From the NCBI RefSeq assembly GCF_036324505.1, contig NC_086365.1, forward strand, positions 7,002,655 through 7,066,654: a stretch of DNA of 64,000 nucleotides, read 5' to 3'. This DNA comes from Eleginops maclovinus (taxonomy: Eukaryota; Chordata; Actinopteri; Perciformes; Eleginopidae). Shown here in pieces: positions 34,142 to 48,110 of the stretch. The notes below the pieces were generated by a model, which saw only the letters and a list, made by a program, of their open reading frames with translations, did not search any database and was not told the DNA's origin. The number at the start of each line of letters is the position of its first letter. The first letter of the stretch is position 1. A program made the position numbers and the translations under genes.

Positions 34142-37100
34142 TTACCCTGTTCCAGGGAATGCAGTATTTCAAGTGAGCCTCTATGTAACTTCATGTTGTA
34201 TTGTATTTCCAAAACACTTAATCAATAAAGAAAATAATATTAGTGATACAGCAATAAGGGCCAATATTGGTAAAAAAACATTGCACATTTTTGCTTCCCT
34301 TCTCTGTATGTATATAAAATGTACCAAATCATGGCAGACTATCACAAGCAGGCAGAGATTATGCAAACAATGACAACTAAACAATATAATCATGTATCTT
34401 TATATTGGTCGTTTCAATGTGTTTACTGTGCTGATTGTTCTCATCCTACCCAAGCTATACCTTTGGTTGTGGATCCGTATATACATTCTCTCCTATAAGT
34501 AAGCTGTTCCCTCTACCCATGGAAACCTCATTATTTGAACATGGGTCATTTTGATTCTGATATCAACATTCTGAACCCTGGATACTCAATCTACCAGCGT
34601 TTATTGCAAAATATGTATTGAATGATGACCGAGATACTGCAGCCCCACCTGCTGTACAGGAACATACAATGTCCACCCATGTTTTAGACACACACCAGGA
34701 GAGCAGGGGAACACATTGTGGATTTTTATTTTTGAGGCTGCATGCTCCTCTGCTCTGTAATTATGCATGCAACTGGCACATGGCAAGTTATTTATACTGT
34801 GGAGTGTGTTGCCCAACTGCCACGGCTCTTCTGATTGGTGCTTTTTCTGGGTCAGACGTGTGGATCACACACACACACTATTTTGTTTCCCTCTCAGACA
34901 CAGCCAAAAGCTTCCAGTGAGGAAGGTGATGTGCGTTATACGCCTGGATGCTCCTCTTCCTCACCAATCTAAATATAAACATGAGTCAGAGCCACCGATG
35001 GCACTTGCACTGATTCGAGATGGCGGCATACCTTCAGTTGTTGTTCACTAATTCTGACAGTTCCCGTCTGTAAGGATACTTTTTACATCTTGCTTTGATT
35101 CATGTTTCCTTCTGCTGAGACACAGCCACGCTTTACAGTGCCTGTCTGTCAATGATAATAGCTGCTGCTTGGGAATAATCTATAGGTAATAAACAGGGCA
35201 CTGTCAGCTGCTGTGTACTGCTTAGCTACACCCCGGGGTGGTGATCAGGTGGGTGCTCATCTGGCGTCTGCAGAGGCAGGATGAGACTTGGCTCTGCCCC
35301 ATCGCCTCTCTCTCTTTCTCAGTTCTCTGTGGTTGTCTTGAAACTGTTATGTTTGTGTGCCCTCAGACAGGAAAGGGTGTAGAAAAGGCAAAGGAGATAT
35401 CAGATCAGATTTTTGCTGTAACTGAGACTATTGAAAATGCTAATTGAAGGCTATAGAATGTTGCAATGATGACATATTTGTTGAGGCTGAACAGAATGTT
35501 TGCATTGCAAGGGCGCCCTCAACAAATAGCAATTGGAATATGGTGGAAAATAAAATCTGTGGGCCATTTTGTTCATCAGGATTATCTCCCATATAAATAT
35601 CACTTAGCTGATTTATTCAAGCATACCTGTTTTCCCATAAGTAAAAAGCTAACGTAAAGCAGTAGACTACAAATCAGGGTCGGGTCACATGACTTCACCT
35701 CCCAACCGCAAAGCTAAATGCGGCTCGTATAGTCTCATTTAGGTCTTTATGAAACATAGAAGCTTCGGACAAACACAAGTGGGATATTAACTGACTGTCT
35801 TTAATGTCGTAGATCAAAACGAGAACATTTCCTCAACCTGTTTTTACTACTGATCTTATTTCAGGCATATAACCAAAAATTATTTATAAAGAAATGATTG
35901 ACTTTGAAAGCAGGGACCTGCGGTAAAAAGGACTCAATCCATTAAGATGGACCAAAAACCTACTTCTTAATACACCTTATGTTTACCCAATGGATATTGT
36001 GTTGATAAAGCTAGTACTCACAGTAACACTTCTTACCACCTGACTTTATTTCCAGTAGATTGTCGTGACTGCCACCCAGTTTCAGTCCGACCTGTTGTTC
36101 TGACTGCCAGCTTTGGCACCATATTGATCCTCTCAACTCCACCAACAATGCCTCATTGGTCATCGTTTCAACCTTGGATTTTTTTTCCCCAGCTCCTTCA
36201 TCACCTCCATCCATCACACTTCAAGCGACACATCCCTTGGCTCTGCCTCACAAAGTAGAAAGAGAAAAAAGAGAAAAGGTTTTGATGAGTTCTATTTCAG
36301 CTTGTCCCTCTTTACTCTGGCTCAGGTCAGACTTACACTGTAAATATTTCTGTCTGAATTTCCCAGAATACAAAAGAAAAACAGACTTTTATGTCACAGC
36401 TAATGGTCACAATGTATTGACCTGCAGCCTTAGTGGGTGAGGTCTGGTTGTTCCCAATCCAGGCGTACTGGACTCTGAAAGCAAGCTGCCCGAAGGAACA
36501 AAACCTTTAAAGTGCTCCCTGTCACTTTACATTTCCAGCTTACATTGAGCCAAGGACACAAGGGGGCATTATCCTCTACTTAAAGCAGAAAGCCTTCAGG
36601 CTAACATACTGTTCAACGGGTGGACCACCAGCTTGACACCCTGGTAAAGTTTTGGTAAATTAAAGTGAATTGCAGCATGTTTAATAAGGAACTCAATCAC
36701 ATATATTATATATTATATTTATTTGCCTTGTCCTTTCCAACTGCTTGTTGCCTTGTTGGAAGAAAGGATATTAGGTGATAATTAAATCTCTTATTTATTT
36801 TGGGATTTGGATAGACGAACATCAAGGGTGACCAGATGTCCTTCAGTCTTTGATGAGACATGATGAAGGTGCTTCCTTTAAAGGCAGATTTTGAGCTTGG
36901 TGAGACTTGCCCTTTTGATTTCTTTTCATCCAATTGATGTGTCTCCGGTCAAACTGTTGACATCCACTGTGTCTCAATCCATTCGATGAGCGTGGACTTT
37001 GAAGCAGGAGAACTTTAGAAGGCAAATTCTGAAACCGAAATGTATCAGTGCAGTGTGTTCAAAGAAGAGACGATGAGTCAGGTTTCCCTACATCTACAGT

Positions 37101-39372
37101 GATCACACATTCGTCTTAGTGTGTTAATTAAAATTGTGATGTTTCTGTGTGTGTCTGCAGAGGAATAATTTAGGACTATGCTATGGTATACATCAAGCTG
37201 ACGTTCATTAATAATGTATTCTCCATTGCGTGGTTTGAGGTGTCCCGAAATATTTCAAGAACAAAACGATGAATATGATGTTCCTTTTGGAACATACCGC
37301 TCCTTCACAGCCCCCAGCCCCTTCCTCCCTCCACCTTCTCACTGGTGTAGCGGTGCAGTCTTCACATGCAAATATCCTGGGAGGTGGGTGGGCAGTTGGT
37401 GTGGCCAACTTGGGAACACAAATTACATTTTCATGTGATTTGAGTGGAACGCGTTGCTCAGTGCGAGCTGCTCTGCAGGAGCAACGAGACAGCGGAGAGA
37501 CTGATTGCACTCCTCTGTTCTTCTCTTCAAAATACATTGTGTTGTTGTGTTAGTCCTTACCTTTACGGTTATTGTCTCTTGGTCTGGACTTATTTGGTCC
37601 CACATGTCAAGGTCCAGTCTAAAATATACCTAACTGAAACAAACAATGATAGTGGTCCTTTAATAAGTTTTAAGGAATGTGGATTTGACTTGATTGTTTT
37701 TTGGAGGCTGTAGTTTTGGATTCCAGTGACTTATATTGCCATAAGAAGTGTTTCTGAGATTGAGTCTGTACCCACAATGATCTTTTTTACATTTGCCTCC
37801 AAGATTGAAATGTTTATGATCATCTTTAAAATTCGACTGCAGTCATTTTAGCAAGGAGCAGTCTAGCCAACCAAACCAGCAACAAATAATGTATTTTTAG
37901 TTGTTACATTACTGACTCATAAAGCTTCAAATCTATTGTAATATAATAAACAACATACAATACATAGCAAACATAACATCCTGGTTTCACTGCCGTAGTG
38001 GAGACACTTCTCTTGTGAAGAACAATGAGTTCAAATCTAGCAAAAGCTGATATTGCCTACGGAATATTTAAATTACATTTCAATCACCACATATGAGATG
38101 TAGATAAAAGCCGGTTGTCCAATATCAACATATTCCCTTTTTTTAGACAGTACAGGAGAAAATAACTAATATTTTACACAGACTGTGTAAAGTGAACCTC
38201 ATTTAGCTTAATTATTATTTCAAACCCTTTCTGTCACTAACATGTACACACAGGCCAGCAGCAGTGCTGTCCAGCACTGACTGGTACACAGGACACAACA
38301 GGCCACCTTATGTAACACACATCTCTGCTGGAAATGGAGCAGAAAAACACATAAGCCAATCACAGGACTCCCTGCACCCGCTCCCTCAGAGCTCATCACC
38401 TTTAAAATCAAATAAGATTGTCTTATGCATGTACAGAAAGCATAATCAGAAGAGTCATTTCACTTCCCAAGCATAGGCTGGATACGTTTTTATTAGACAC
38501 TAATTAGCAATCAATATATGATTTTCCAAGTGAGGGGTTTGTTATATTACCGGTAATTGCTTCTTATGATATTCTGAGTTGTAAATGGAATGGGACTAGT
38601 TCTGAAGTTGTGGATTGACAACAATGAAAGCCTTTGTTTATGCATTGCTAATGAATGTAGCACTGGGAAATTACAGCCCACACGTTAGCATTTCATATGG
38701 ACCTTACGTTACAATTAAAGGGGAAAATTAAGTACCCTGAAATGAAAGATTGACTGACATTGATTATATGCACGATATAACGCCAAAGCTGAACCAATTC
38801 AACACCTCAATTCTAAATTAGCATCCTAATAAACGAGCCATGATAATCACAATTGTACAGTTTTGCATACAAATGTTGATAGATCTGTTATTGTTTATGC
38901 ATGCATATCTCCTGACATGATGTTTATTCTGGCTAATAGACAGAAATCTGATCGGGCCATATATTTTTCAGTTACTAATCAAATTGACCTCTCTATATAA
39001 CAGATCAACAATGATTGTTGCCGTACATTTTTTCATTTATTTTTGCTGCTAATCATCAAAGGATCACCTAAAGCGTATTTACAATGTGCCAGAAATAACT
39101 CAAAGGTTATCACATATGACCCAAGCACTTAAGCTATTCAAGGTTTCTCCACATTGTTTGTTCTTTAGAATACATTTTTGTTAAAACTAGATTCTTTCAG
39201 GAACTTGGACAAAACCTCCTTTTATTTTGTGGCAGACAAAATTGATGTCCCCATTCCTGATTCAGTTATATTCAATGAGGTGCAGTGATTTGATCAGATA
39301 TGGAAAAAAATGAATGTTCACAAACTTTCTTGTAGATGTGACTGTTGACTCTTCAGAGACAGCTGAAGGATA
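34142..39372. other. Non-coding stretch, no gene seen
   Basis: About 5 kb without exons or recognisable transposons. Overlapping frames at 36700-37030 and 37208-37713 on both strands lack motifs. The part near 34760-34810 (GTAATTATGCATGCAACTGG) has a regulatory look but is short. Confidence 0.5.
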
Positions 39373-39374
39373 TA

Positions 39375-40885
39375 CAGTCAGGTCCATAAATATTTGGATA
39401 TTTACACAATTTCCATTATTTTGGCTCTGTGCCCCACAACAATGGATTTGAAATTAAACAATAAACATGTACTTTAAGTGCAGAATTTCAGCTTTATTTT
39501 GAGAGTATTTACATCCAGATCAGGTGAATGCTGTAGGAATTGCAACCCATTTTATCCATTATTATTATAAGGGACCAAAAGTAATTGGACAATTGGCTGC
39601 TCGGCTTTTGCAGGCCTGGTGTGTGTTATTTCCTCATTAGTTCATTTACAAGGAGCAGAAAAAATGTCTAGAATTAATTTTAAGTGTTGAATTTGGAATG
39701 TGTTGCTGTCAACTATCAATATGAAGTCCAAAGAACTGTCACTGTCAGTGCAGCAAGTCATCATTAGGCTGAAACATTAAAAACAAACCATCAGACACAT
39801 AGCAAAAACATGAGGTGTGGCCAAATTTAATATTTGGTACTTTCTTGAAAAGAAAGAACGCACTGTTGAGCTCAGCGACACCAAAAGACCTGGAAGACCA
39901 TAGAAGACCACTGTGGTGGAGGACAGAATAATTCTTCTCCTGGTGAAGAAAAAACACTACACAACAGTTGGCCAGATCAAGAACAATCTCCAGGAGGTGG
40001 GTGTATCTGTTTCAAAGTCCAGATTAGACCTTGCTTAATCCCATCTAAAAGAGCCTGTACAGATCTGAAAAACATCATATGGACAGATGAGACAAAGATC
40101 AACTTGTACCAGAATTATTGGAAGAGAAGAGCATAGAGAAGAGAAGGAACTGCTCATGATCCAAAGCGTACTCCTCATCAGTGAAGCATGGTGGTGGTAG
40201 TGTTATGCATGGGCATGTTTGGCTGCCAATGGAACTGCGTCCCTTATATTTAATGATGATGTGACTCCTGACAAAAGCAGCAGGATGAACGCTGAAGGGT
40301 TTCGGGCAATATTATCTGCTCATATTCATCCAAATGCTTCAGAACTCATTGTGCGGCACTTCACAGTGCAGATGGACAATGACCTGAAGCATACTGCAAA
40401 AGCAACCAAAGAGGAATGTCTGCAATGGCCAAGTCAATCACCTGACCTGAATCCAATTGAGCATGCATTTCACCTGCTTAAAACAAAACTGAAGGGAAAC
40501 TGCCAGAAGAACAAGCAGGTATTGAAGTCAGCCACAGTAGAGGCCTGGCAGAGCATCAGCAGGGATGAAGCTCAAGACTTCAGGCTGTCATTGACTGGAA
40601 AAGATTTGCAACCAAATATTAAAAGTGACAATTGTATTTATGATTATGATTATATTACTTTGTCCAATTACATTTGTTCCCTTTTAAAAAAGGGATACCA
40701 TGTATAAAATGTTTTGTAATTCCTACACCATTCATCAGATTTGGATGTAAATACCCTCAAAATAAAGCTGAAAGTCTGCACTTAAAGCTCACATGGAGTT
40801 TTTGAATTTCAAGTCCATTGTAGTGGTGTACAGAGCCAAAATAATGAAAATTGTGTCAATGTCCAAATATTTATGGGCCTGACTG
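39375..40885 (+). mobile_element. Tc1-like DNA transposon, decayed (1511 bp)
   Basis: The ends read CAGTCAGG outward at both sides, flanked by the TA duplication (39373-39374 and 40886-40887). The terminal inverted repeats are long, about 165 bases (39375-39540 and 40722-40885), with several mismatches and small indels between the arms, so the copy is not recent. Length and structure match Tc1/mariner elements of fish. The transposase gene inside is broken. Confidence 0.92.
39721..40707 (+). pseudogene. Tc1 transposase pseudogene (DD34E type, disrupted)
   Basis: The gene begins MKSKELSLSV at 39721 and meets a stop within 20 codons. Further stops occur throughout the N-terminal DNA-binding half; KKHYTTVGQIKNNL is a recognisable helix-turn-helix piece. 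The first catalytic Asp is in WTDETKIN (40086-40088), with a stop about 14 codons later. The C-terminal part stays open from 40219 and contains VQMDNDLKHTAK (second Asp at 40375-40377) and SPDLNPIEHAF (Glu at 40459-40461). Only 27 residues separate the second Asp and Glu, against 34 in the family: seven codons are missing in frame. The enzyme cannot be active. Confidence 0.88.
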
Positions 40886-40887
40886 TA

Positions 40888-41947
40888 TATTTTCAATTTT
40901 ACAAAAGTAAATCTGCTTGAATCATGATGGAGGCTTCTCAACCTGCTGATTCTCTCTGCCTCATCTGCAGCCCTCTGCTCTGTTAATGAAGGATAATGGG
41001 CGTGAGCAGGGGAGGTAGTGCCTTTCTGCCAGAACAAAAACAACTGATTAGGCCGAGCAAGCTGCGTCACCAAGAGAGGATGACGGTCGCTCACTAATCA
41101 GACTGACTGGTTTCTTCGTTTTGCATCAGAACTCCAGAGGATCAGACTTCACCTCTGAACATACTATTACCTCTTCAATCTTAGTCACGGCCGTGGGTTG
41201 AAGGCTCCCAGAATTTGGCCTTTTCATACATCAAAACACATTCATGTAGACTATGCTAACTTTGATTGCATCCCATTGACCTATAACAGCGACTACCCCC
41301 TGCTTCTTTATTTCAAAGCTCTATTCTTTTCAAGACATATAGATGTTTGACGAATCCTGGGTTGAGGCTTTCAGAGACCTTGGTCAGTTTTGTTCAGTTT
41401 GACGTCCTGAACATTGTGCAGTGACTCCTCAATGAAACATAAAGGTCATGAAAATGTTTGAATAGCTTGACTCATAGAAAACTGAATATGTTTGCACCCT
41501 GCTGGCTTGAGCGCTATCAGAGACTGGAGGTGGAAGCAAGCAAATCACTGGTACTGTTGCTGGACTCAAACACATACTGTACTGCCGAGACTTGAGAATG
41601 TAATGACATCAAGGTGACTGATTGGCTGTTTCATAGTTTCATTGCCCCTGCTGTGAAAACACCTTTCACATGTAGTTATTATTAGAACATAATATTTTAT
41701 CTTTGTGAAATATGTATGTTGAATCATAGGCATTACACCATAAAATGCACTTAGGCTCATTGTTTTGGGGATTCATTTTTCGGCCCAAAAAATGTGTATA
41801 TATTATTATCTTATTATGATAATACATTTGAGTAAAATTGGTTTCAATTTCAGGTAAAAATCAATAAAAAACAACAATTGGTCTTCACCATATGCTCCCA
41901 TCACAATTCTCCCCATTCTCTTCTGAAATATTTAGGATGGTTTTTCC
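40888..41947. other. Non-coding stretch, no gene seen
   Basis: Repeat-poor sequence right of the Tc1 copy. Nothing coding was recognised. Confidence 0.55.
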
Positions 41948-42426
41948 TTAAAGGTCCCCATTATACTCCAACAATATGTTATAGGTCTCAGATATATACA
42001 AAACATGTCTCTGAAGAATTTGGCTTGAAAAACCACACAGATCACGCAATGTAGCATGCTATAAAGCCCCTCTGTGTCCCCTCTGTAGCTTTAAATGCTA
42101 ATGAGCTGCTGCTGGCCACGCCCGTCTGTGATGTGATTGGTGTAACAAAAACACAATGGTGCTCTAGGAGGAGATTCAGGTGATAAGGTGGGCGGGTGTT
42201 ACCTTGTTTGGCTATCAGCCAATGGTTGCACAACCCCCCAAAACACTGTGACATCACAAAGTCGCCCAAATCTGATCAACTCATTTCCGGACAGGGTTTT
42301 ATAGAGATGAGGACCAAAAAGAGAGAGAATCTTTTTTCCTGACACTTTCAGGAAACTTTCTTAAAACAAGGGCACACATGTACAAAAGACATAAAAAGTG
42401 GATTCTTCACAAGAGGTGAGCTTTAA
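41948..42426. mobile_element. MITE-like repeat with TTAA flanks (about 470 bp)
   Basis: TTAA at 41948-41951 and 42423-42426 bracket a segment whose ends are imperfectly inverted: TTAAAGGTCCCC on the left and, read inward, TTAAAGCTCACC on the right. The interior carries GCTTTAAATGCTAATGAGCT, typical of a high-copy fish repeat I recognise from memory. TTAA duplication would suggest a piggyBac-type non-autonomous element. There is no coding capacity. Class assignment is tentative. Confidence 0.5.
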
Positions 42427-42557
42427 AACTGAGGAAATTATTTTTACTGTATTGTCCTCACTGGGACTAATTCGATTTGTCTGTCCTTTGCTGCCAGCTG
42501 TCCCAGTCAAAACATGCTCTCATCAAACAAACCTGATTAAAACAGACTAACCTACGT

Positions 42558-42745
<188 letters not shown>

Positions 42746-43159
42746 TGCATGACCTAATGTCCTGACGTACAAGAGAACCTTCAGTTAACCATTTAACTAC
42801 TGACAGAGGAGCCACAAATGAGCATGTAGGGCACTCAGGGTCACAGTCAGCCCCCTCAATGACATTCCCCTGGTGTTTGTTACTGGGGATACATGTTGTT
42901 TTTCTGTCAAGGGGGAAGAGTCTGTTGCATTATGCACTATATTCAACTGGATCTTGAATATGATCATGATTGAATATGATTGAATATGATCATGAAAGAT
43001 AAATATACTCTAATGTCTAATTGTATATTTATTTATATAAACTGCACCATGGCAGTAGATTTTGAATACACAGCTTATATTGAAGTCTTGTTACAAAGAT
43101 GGAAAACAATTACAGTGACCAATAACTCTTTAAACGCACATGAGACCAGACCCAACTCT
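42746..43159. other. Non-coding stretch with a short tandem repeat
   Basis: The words GAATATGATCATGATT and GAATATGATT repeat around 42955-42995. No gene seen. Confidence 0.55.
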
Positions 43160-43560
43160 TCAATAAAATCCCCTCTGCATGACTAATGCATTGTGTGACA
43201 CAAAGACCACTCTGCTCATCTGAATATTGCTCATGTCAAGTGGCTGCAAGGTAATGACTGAAAACCTGCTCTTGGCAGCTTTAAAAAAAAATCTAATTGA
43301 AGGGGAGAGGAGAAATAAATGTTTTGCCGGACACAATGAGGTAAGTGTCTTCTGTGGAAACCAAATTTCATGGGAGCTCATTAGACAAGCCACCTGAAAG
43401 ATTCCCAAAGAAAGAATTGGCGAATAGGATGGGCGCAAAATTGGAATTTCTCTCCTCCCTTAAGTACTAAATATCCGGCACTCAATCGGAAACTAATGAA
43501 CTGGATCTGGATGTGCTCTATTCTGGTAGAGATCAAATAAATGCAGCCACAGTAACAAGG
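43160..43560. other. Candidate conserved non-coding block
   Basis: About 400 bases of mixed-composition, repeat-poor sequence with cores such as AATCTAATTGAAGG, GAGCTCATTAGACAAG and GAAACTAATGAAC. Minus-strand frames (up to 92 codons) are unrelated to known proteins. Inferred from texture only. Confidence 0.3.
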
Positions 43561-45419
43561 GCACACTTTGCTTTGAAGGTTTATTGGTTATTTTTTCCAC
43601 CGTCTAGTGTAGAAATGAAAAGAATAACTAAGCATCATTGGGGAGTGTAATTAAATAAAGTCTAGTGTGTGTGTGCAGGCGATGGTGGGCGATTCATGCT
43701 TATCATAAGGTTACAGTTGCTCATTTCAAACACTAAAAACTGAATTTTCTATAATAACGCTTCAGTTGAACAACTTTATATTTTCTTCTTATGTTCCTTT
43801 TTCTTTTACAGCTTTCACGTCTGAGGCAATAATCAAATAAATATGCATTTCTGTCTGTAATGAAATGGCTGTGATGGAGTCAAACACTAAGAGTCCTTAT
43901 CGTAATGCAACTTTTTGAACAGTGAAGCCGTGTGCAAGCAACTTCATTTAATGGTTTCAGAACATTCTGACTCCAGCTGTTCCTCTATAGATAATGTTAT
44001 ATTATTCTAGGATATATTCAGCAGACATAATGGAGTTTTAAAGCATAAAATGTGAGGGCAATCTGAACACTTCAGCAGTAAAAAGATTTCATTCTCACCC
44101 CTGGAGTTTTCCGTGATATTCAGCAACATAATGGGACATTTCACTTCCTTGACCAATCAACAATAGATCAGAATACAATGCAGCGATAATAAGCGGTAAG
44201 GTTCAGTGTGAGGAAGGAATAGAGGTTTTAGGTTGGAAGAAATCTTTTACTGTAGCTCCATGTTCAGTACCCTCAAGTTAACCCTGAAGCAAACACATTT
44301 AAGCAACAGTGTGATTATCTCCAAATGTGTTAGACCAGAATGTGCCATCTCCAGTATCACAAAGTACCTTCTCATACCTTCAATGATAGACAATTCCTGG
44401 AATGTTCTGTACACCAAAAAGTGATTGAAATAAATATGTACAGCAGCAATTGTGTGCATATATATATGGATATGTGGTAGCACATTATGATCCAAGGCTG
44501 CCATAGTAAGTACACCTCAAGCTTTTAAACAGCTGATTCAACCTCTGTCTGCACTTTGTGTATTTAGGTTCACCCGAGCGGTATGTCAGGTGTCTGCGCT
44601 CCTTCCAAAACTGTCCCAAAAGAGATCCAATTTCCTCTGAGCAGAGGTTAAACTTTAGGCTCATACATCTCATCTCTCTGACTCAATCAGTGGAGCACAC
44701 TAATGAGTGTTGCCTAGAGACCGTTAAAACAGGACCGGTAAAGTCAGAGTTGGCAAAAAAGACTCCTGCTCAGCAAGATCTGTTTCTTTTCTTCTCCACT
44801 TGCTATTCATGTGCCATCTGCTGTCAGTTACAATGCCAGTTTTACACGTTGACATCAGAGAAGTTGTCTTTAGAGCTTCACGATTCGGAAAACACAACTT
44901 ATTTTGATTATTGTGACTGATATTGGGATTTCTATATGGAAATGATTGATCATTTTGCCTCAGAATTCATGGAAGAATGTATTAAAATGATCATTAAAAG
45001 ATATTTGGTTGAATAGGTAGAATACGTTTTTTAGTCTGCAGCTCAACAACACTTAATTTAAAATGTGTTTTAACACATATTTATCCTTTAACCTATCTTG
45101 TCCTTCCTGCCATTTGAATGTTATGTCCATTTTGCAATTTAAAATGTCCATTATTGTGCAGCCATACATGAAGTTGTCTTGTTCTGCCTCGGCTGAATTG
45201 TGTTCTTCTCTTTAAAGCATTATAATGGACGCTCGAGATAAATGTGAATCAGGTCATTTATATGTACACTATGGATAAATGATTGCCTATCACCGTTTGT
45301 CTATTTGTATAATATCCTAGCTTATAATAATATTTTTTCTGTCCTTGCAATCACACCCGTTCATTATGGCCTGAGGGCTGGACAGTATTATAAATGAATG
45401 TTACAATGTGGCAGTTCAA
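43561..45419. other. Non-coding stretch, no gene seen
   Basis: A 120-codon plus-strand frame at 44558-44920 is opposed by minus-strand frames and has no domain. Nothing else was recognised. Confidence 0.5.
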
Positions 45420-45650
45420 AGAATTGTTATCATTGAAATTGTACTCTGTAACATCTCATTACCAAACATTCAAACCTGGAGGAAACCCTCTCATCACGGG
45501 GAAATGATTTCTGCAGAGATCTGTCGAGGCGAATGAGCAAAATACGACTCAAATTAGCCTCAATGGCAGATGCTCCACATTCGCTTTGCACCTGTGGAAG
45601 CCAAATAATGCGATTTGATTGCATGATTATCCCGAGTGCACACTCTGAGT
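45420..45650. other. Candidate conserved non-coding element
   Basis: Compact 230-base block with evenly mixed bases, including GGCGAATGAGCAAAATACG, CAAATTAGCCTCAATGG, AATAATGCGATTTGATTGC and ATGATTATCCCGAG. It is sharply distinct from its AT-rich flanks, the usual appearance of a vertebrate enhancer. Untested. Confidence 0.35.
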
Positions 45651-47759
45651 GCTGTCATTCAGTTTGATTGTGTTACATGAGAGGATTGAGTCCTGATCAA
45701 ACCTGAGCAGGGAGGAGGGAGAGTTGAAAGAGTCTCTCATCCACTTTCTAGAGTGGCTCCTATTCTGTGAATGTATAAAATATCTTATCAGCCACCAGGC
45801 CTTCAGTCGCAGTCCTAAAGATGCAGTAGTGTCACAACAAAGACGGATTGTCCTTCATTGCCTTATGGATCCCGGTTTAACCCTAACAGCATTGCCTTAA
45901 ACAGCTTACCCTGAGACTTAAGATGCTCTATTTCAAATTAAACTTTGTTTGATTGATGTTCGGCTCAAAGTGGGTCACCCTGAGCGGGGAGGTGACTGGT
46001 GAGCCCGGCAGTACGCCGCACATGGTCATGGCTGTCTCTTCCAATCAACCATGTGAGGCTTCAAGTTATGCAATATCTGCTTACCTTTTAACTCCCGCAT
46101 TAGGAGGGAGTCGTGTGTCTCAGGTACAACAATGGATGCTAGGGTTTCTTTTTCCTTTATTTTGCTTTTCTGCCGTAAATGTCAGGCATCCGTTATCTAA
46201 AGGACAAAAGAATGTGATGCAACAGATACCCTGGTGATTGACGTTAAAAATTATAGTGTTTCATAGAGACAGAATACTAAATAATGAGAAAACGTTTCGG
46301 GTTTTATACTGCACATTTTTCAACCAGATGACACCCTCTCATCTATCAATGGTTACATGTCATCTTTTAGCATTCTTCAGCAGGAACTTATAGCAGAAAG
46401 ACAGTGATGATACAAAGGCTATCCTCTATGAACTGATGAGGACATCAACTGTAGAGCAATACTTCTTTTTTTTTTACATGTTTTGATTGATTTTATGACA
46501 TAATGACAGCCCCCAAGAATTAATAAGTAAATAATGTACAAGAAGGGAATCACATCGATGCAAGATCAACCCTCCCAGACCGACGACTAAGTTATTCCAA
46601 ATGTGTAAGTATTTAAAGAAAATAAGTAAATAAGAACTGGAAAAAACTAGTTGTAGTTGCAAGGGGGGATGACTGATAACTTCTTGACTTATAACAGCTT
46701 TTGTGGGTCAGTTTAATCTTGAAAGCGGGATAAAAATGATAACATGAAAACAAAAACAATGATAAGATAGATAGACAGAAATATCTGACACAGCGATGAA
46801 AACAGTTTGAATTTACTTGAAAATAAACTATGTTGTGCTCCCTGTCTCCAAAAGAAAAATCACCAAGATCTGTTCACAGTCTCCAGGTTCACCCTTTAAG
46901 TCATACATGATCTTTTCATTGGGTATTCATTCATTAGTCCATCTTGCAAACGTAGGTGGATTTCCTTTGCTGCAAAGCAATGATTCATTCAATCAACAAA
47001 ACAGCAAAGTCATTGGTTGAAGTTGAACTAACTGCGTAAATACGGAAGGTAAAGGTTTTGTCATTCAAGGGCAAAGCACTGGAGAGGCAGGGCTTGCCAA
47101 CGCTGTGTCATCATCATGCAGGGAGACCATCTGAATGTTATTATGCTGTCTGATTTGAGTGCCAGCTTCAAGGTCATCCTACTCCACACAGACGTCATTG
47201 AAGTTCTATGTAGCACTCAATCAAACTCAAACAATGTTTCATTCATAGAAGTAAAGCATATCTCTATATTTACTCAAGTGTTCCGATTTTTTTCTCCATT
47301 CAGGGGATGTAGCAGTGTTTTTGATGATGGCTCTAAGGTTATCGCTATTCTCTGTCTCCATGAGTGGAAAACATCTACAGTAGAAAGAGTCTTAGTTCCG
47401 CTAATTCGATTTGTCCCTTTCTGACCAATCTCGGAAAACGGAACAACGGCTCACAATAAATTGTTTTCTGAGGGTCAAATTCATTCTGAGGTTACCTACC
47501 TGCATACCTTGTTTATCGACTGTGTTCCACCTACATTCCGCTCAAAAACACTTTAGTGGTTTGAGAATTAAACAAAACAAATCTGCATAATCGGAGTGAC
47601 AAACCATTTGATCAGCTTATATTACCCCTCTAGCAGTCACACCAAAGCCATGGGTCGACGCACGAAACATGCCTGGTTCATAGATTCCTGTCACATATTC
47701 ATTTTACATTCGCATCCAGCTCTGATTGTTACTCGTGCATGTTCGGCTTAGTAAATTGG
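45651..47759. other. Non-coding stretch, no gene seen
   Basis: No exon or transposon was established. The part near 46480-46680 (AATAAGTAAATAA words and a T9 run) could be an old retroelement remnant but cannot be assigned. Confidence 0.5.
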
Positions 47760-48110
47760 CAAAAATGCAATTTATTGTTAAATGTCATGCAGTTTAGTCC
47801 TATGACAAAGACACTTGTCAGGCAGCGTAATGAGTATGCAAAGAGCTCCTCTTCTTTCCCCACTCTGCTGCGTCTGTTGCGGCGTGATTATCAAATGTTT
47901 TGATGTCAAGAGAGAGAAGTGTTGACTGACGGGCCTGCCCTGACTGGAGCAACAGATCATACAGTAACTGACAGCAGAGATCCATCCTTCCTCCTTTTTG
48001 CACTGAAAACAAAGCAAACAAAACATTTAATTATTCTCTGCCTCAACGGACAGGGGCAGAGCAGAATTGATGCGCAGAAATGAATTTGGCTCGTCGATTC
48101 TTATGCGGTT
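47760..48110. other. Candidate conserved non-coding element
   Basis: Repeat-poor block with GCAATTTATTGTTAAATGTC, GTAATGAGTATGCAAAGAGC, GGCGTGATTATCAAATG and ACATTTAATTATTCTC. Homeodomain, POU-like and GATA-like cores are dense. Frames on the minus strand are short and featureless. Untested. Confidence 0.35.
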
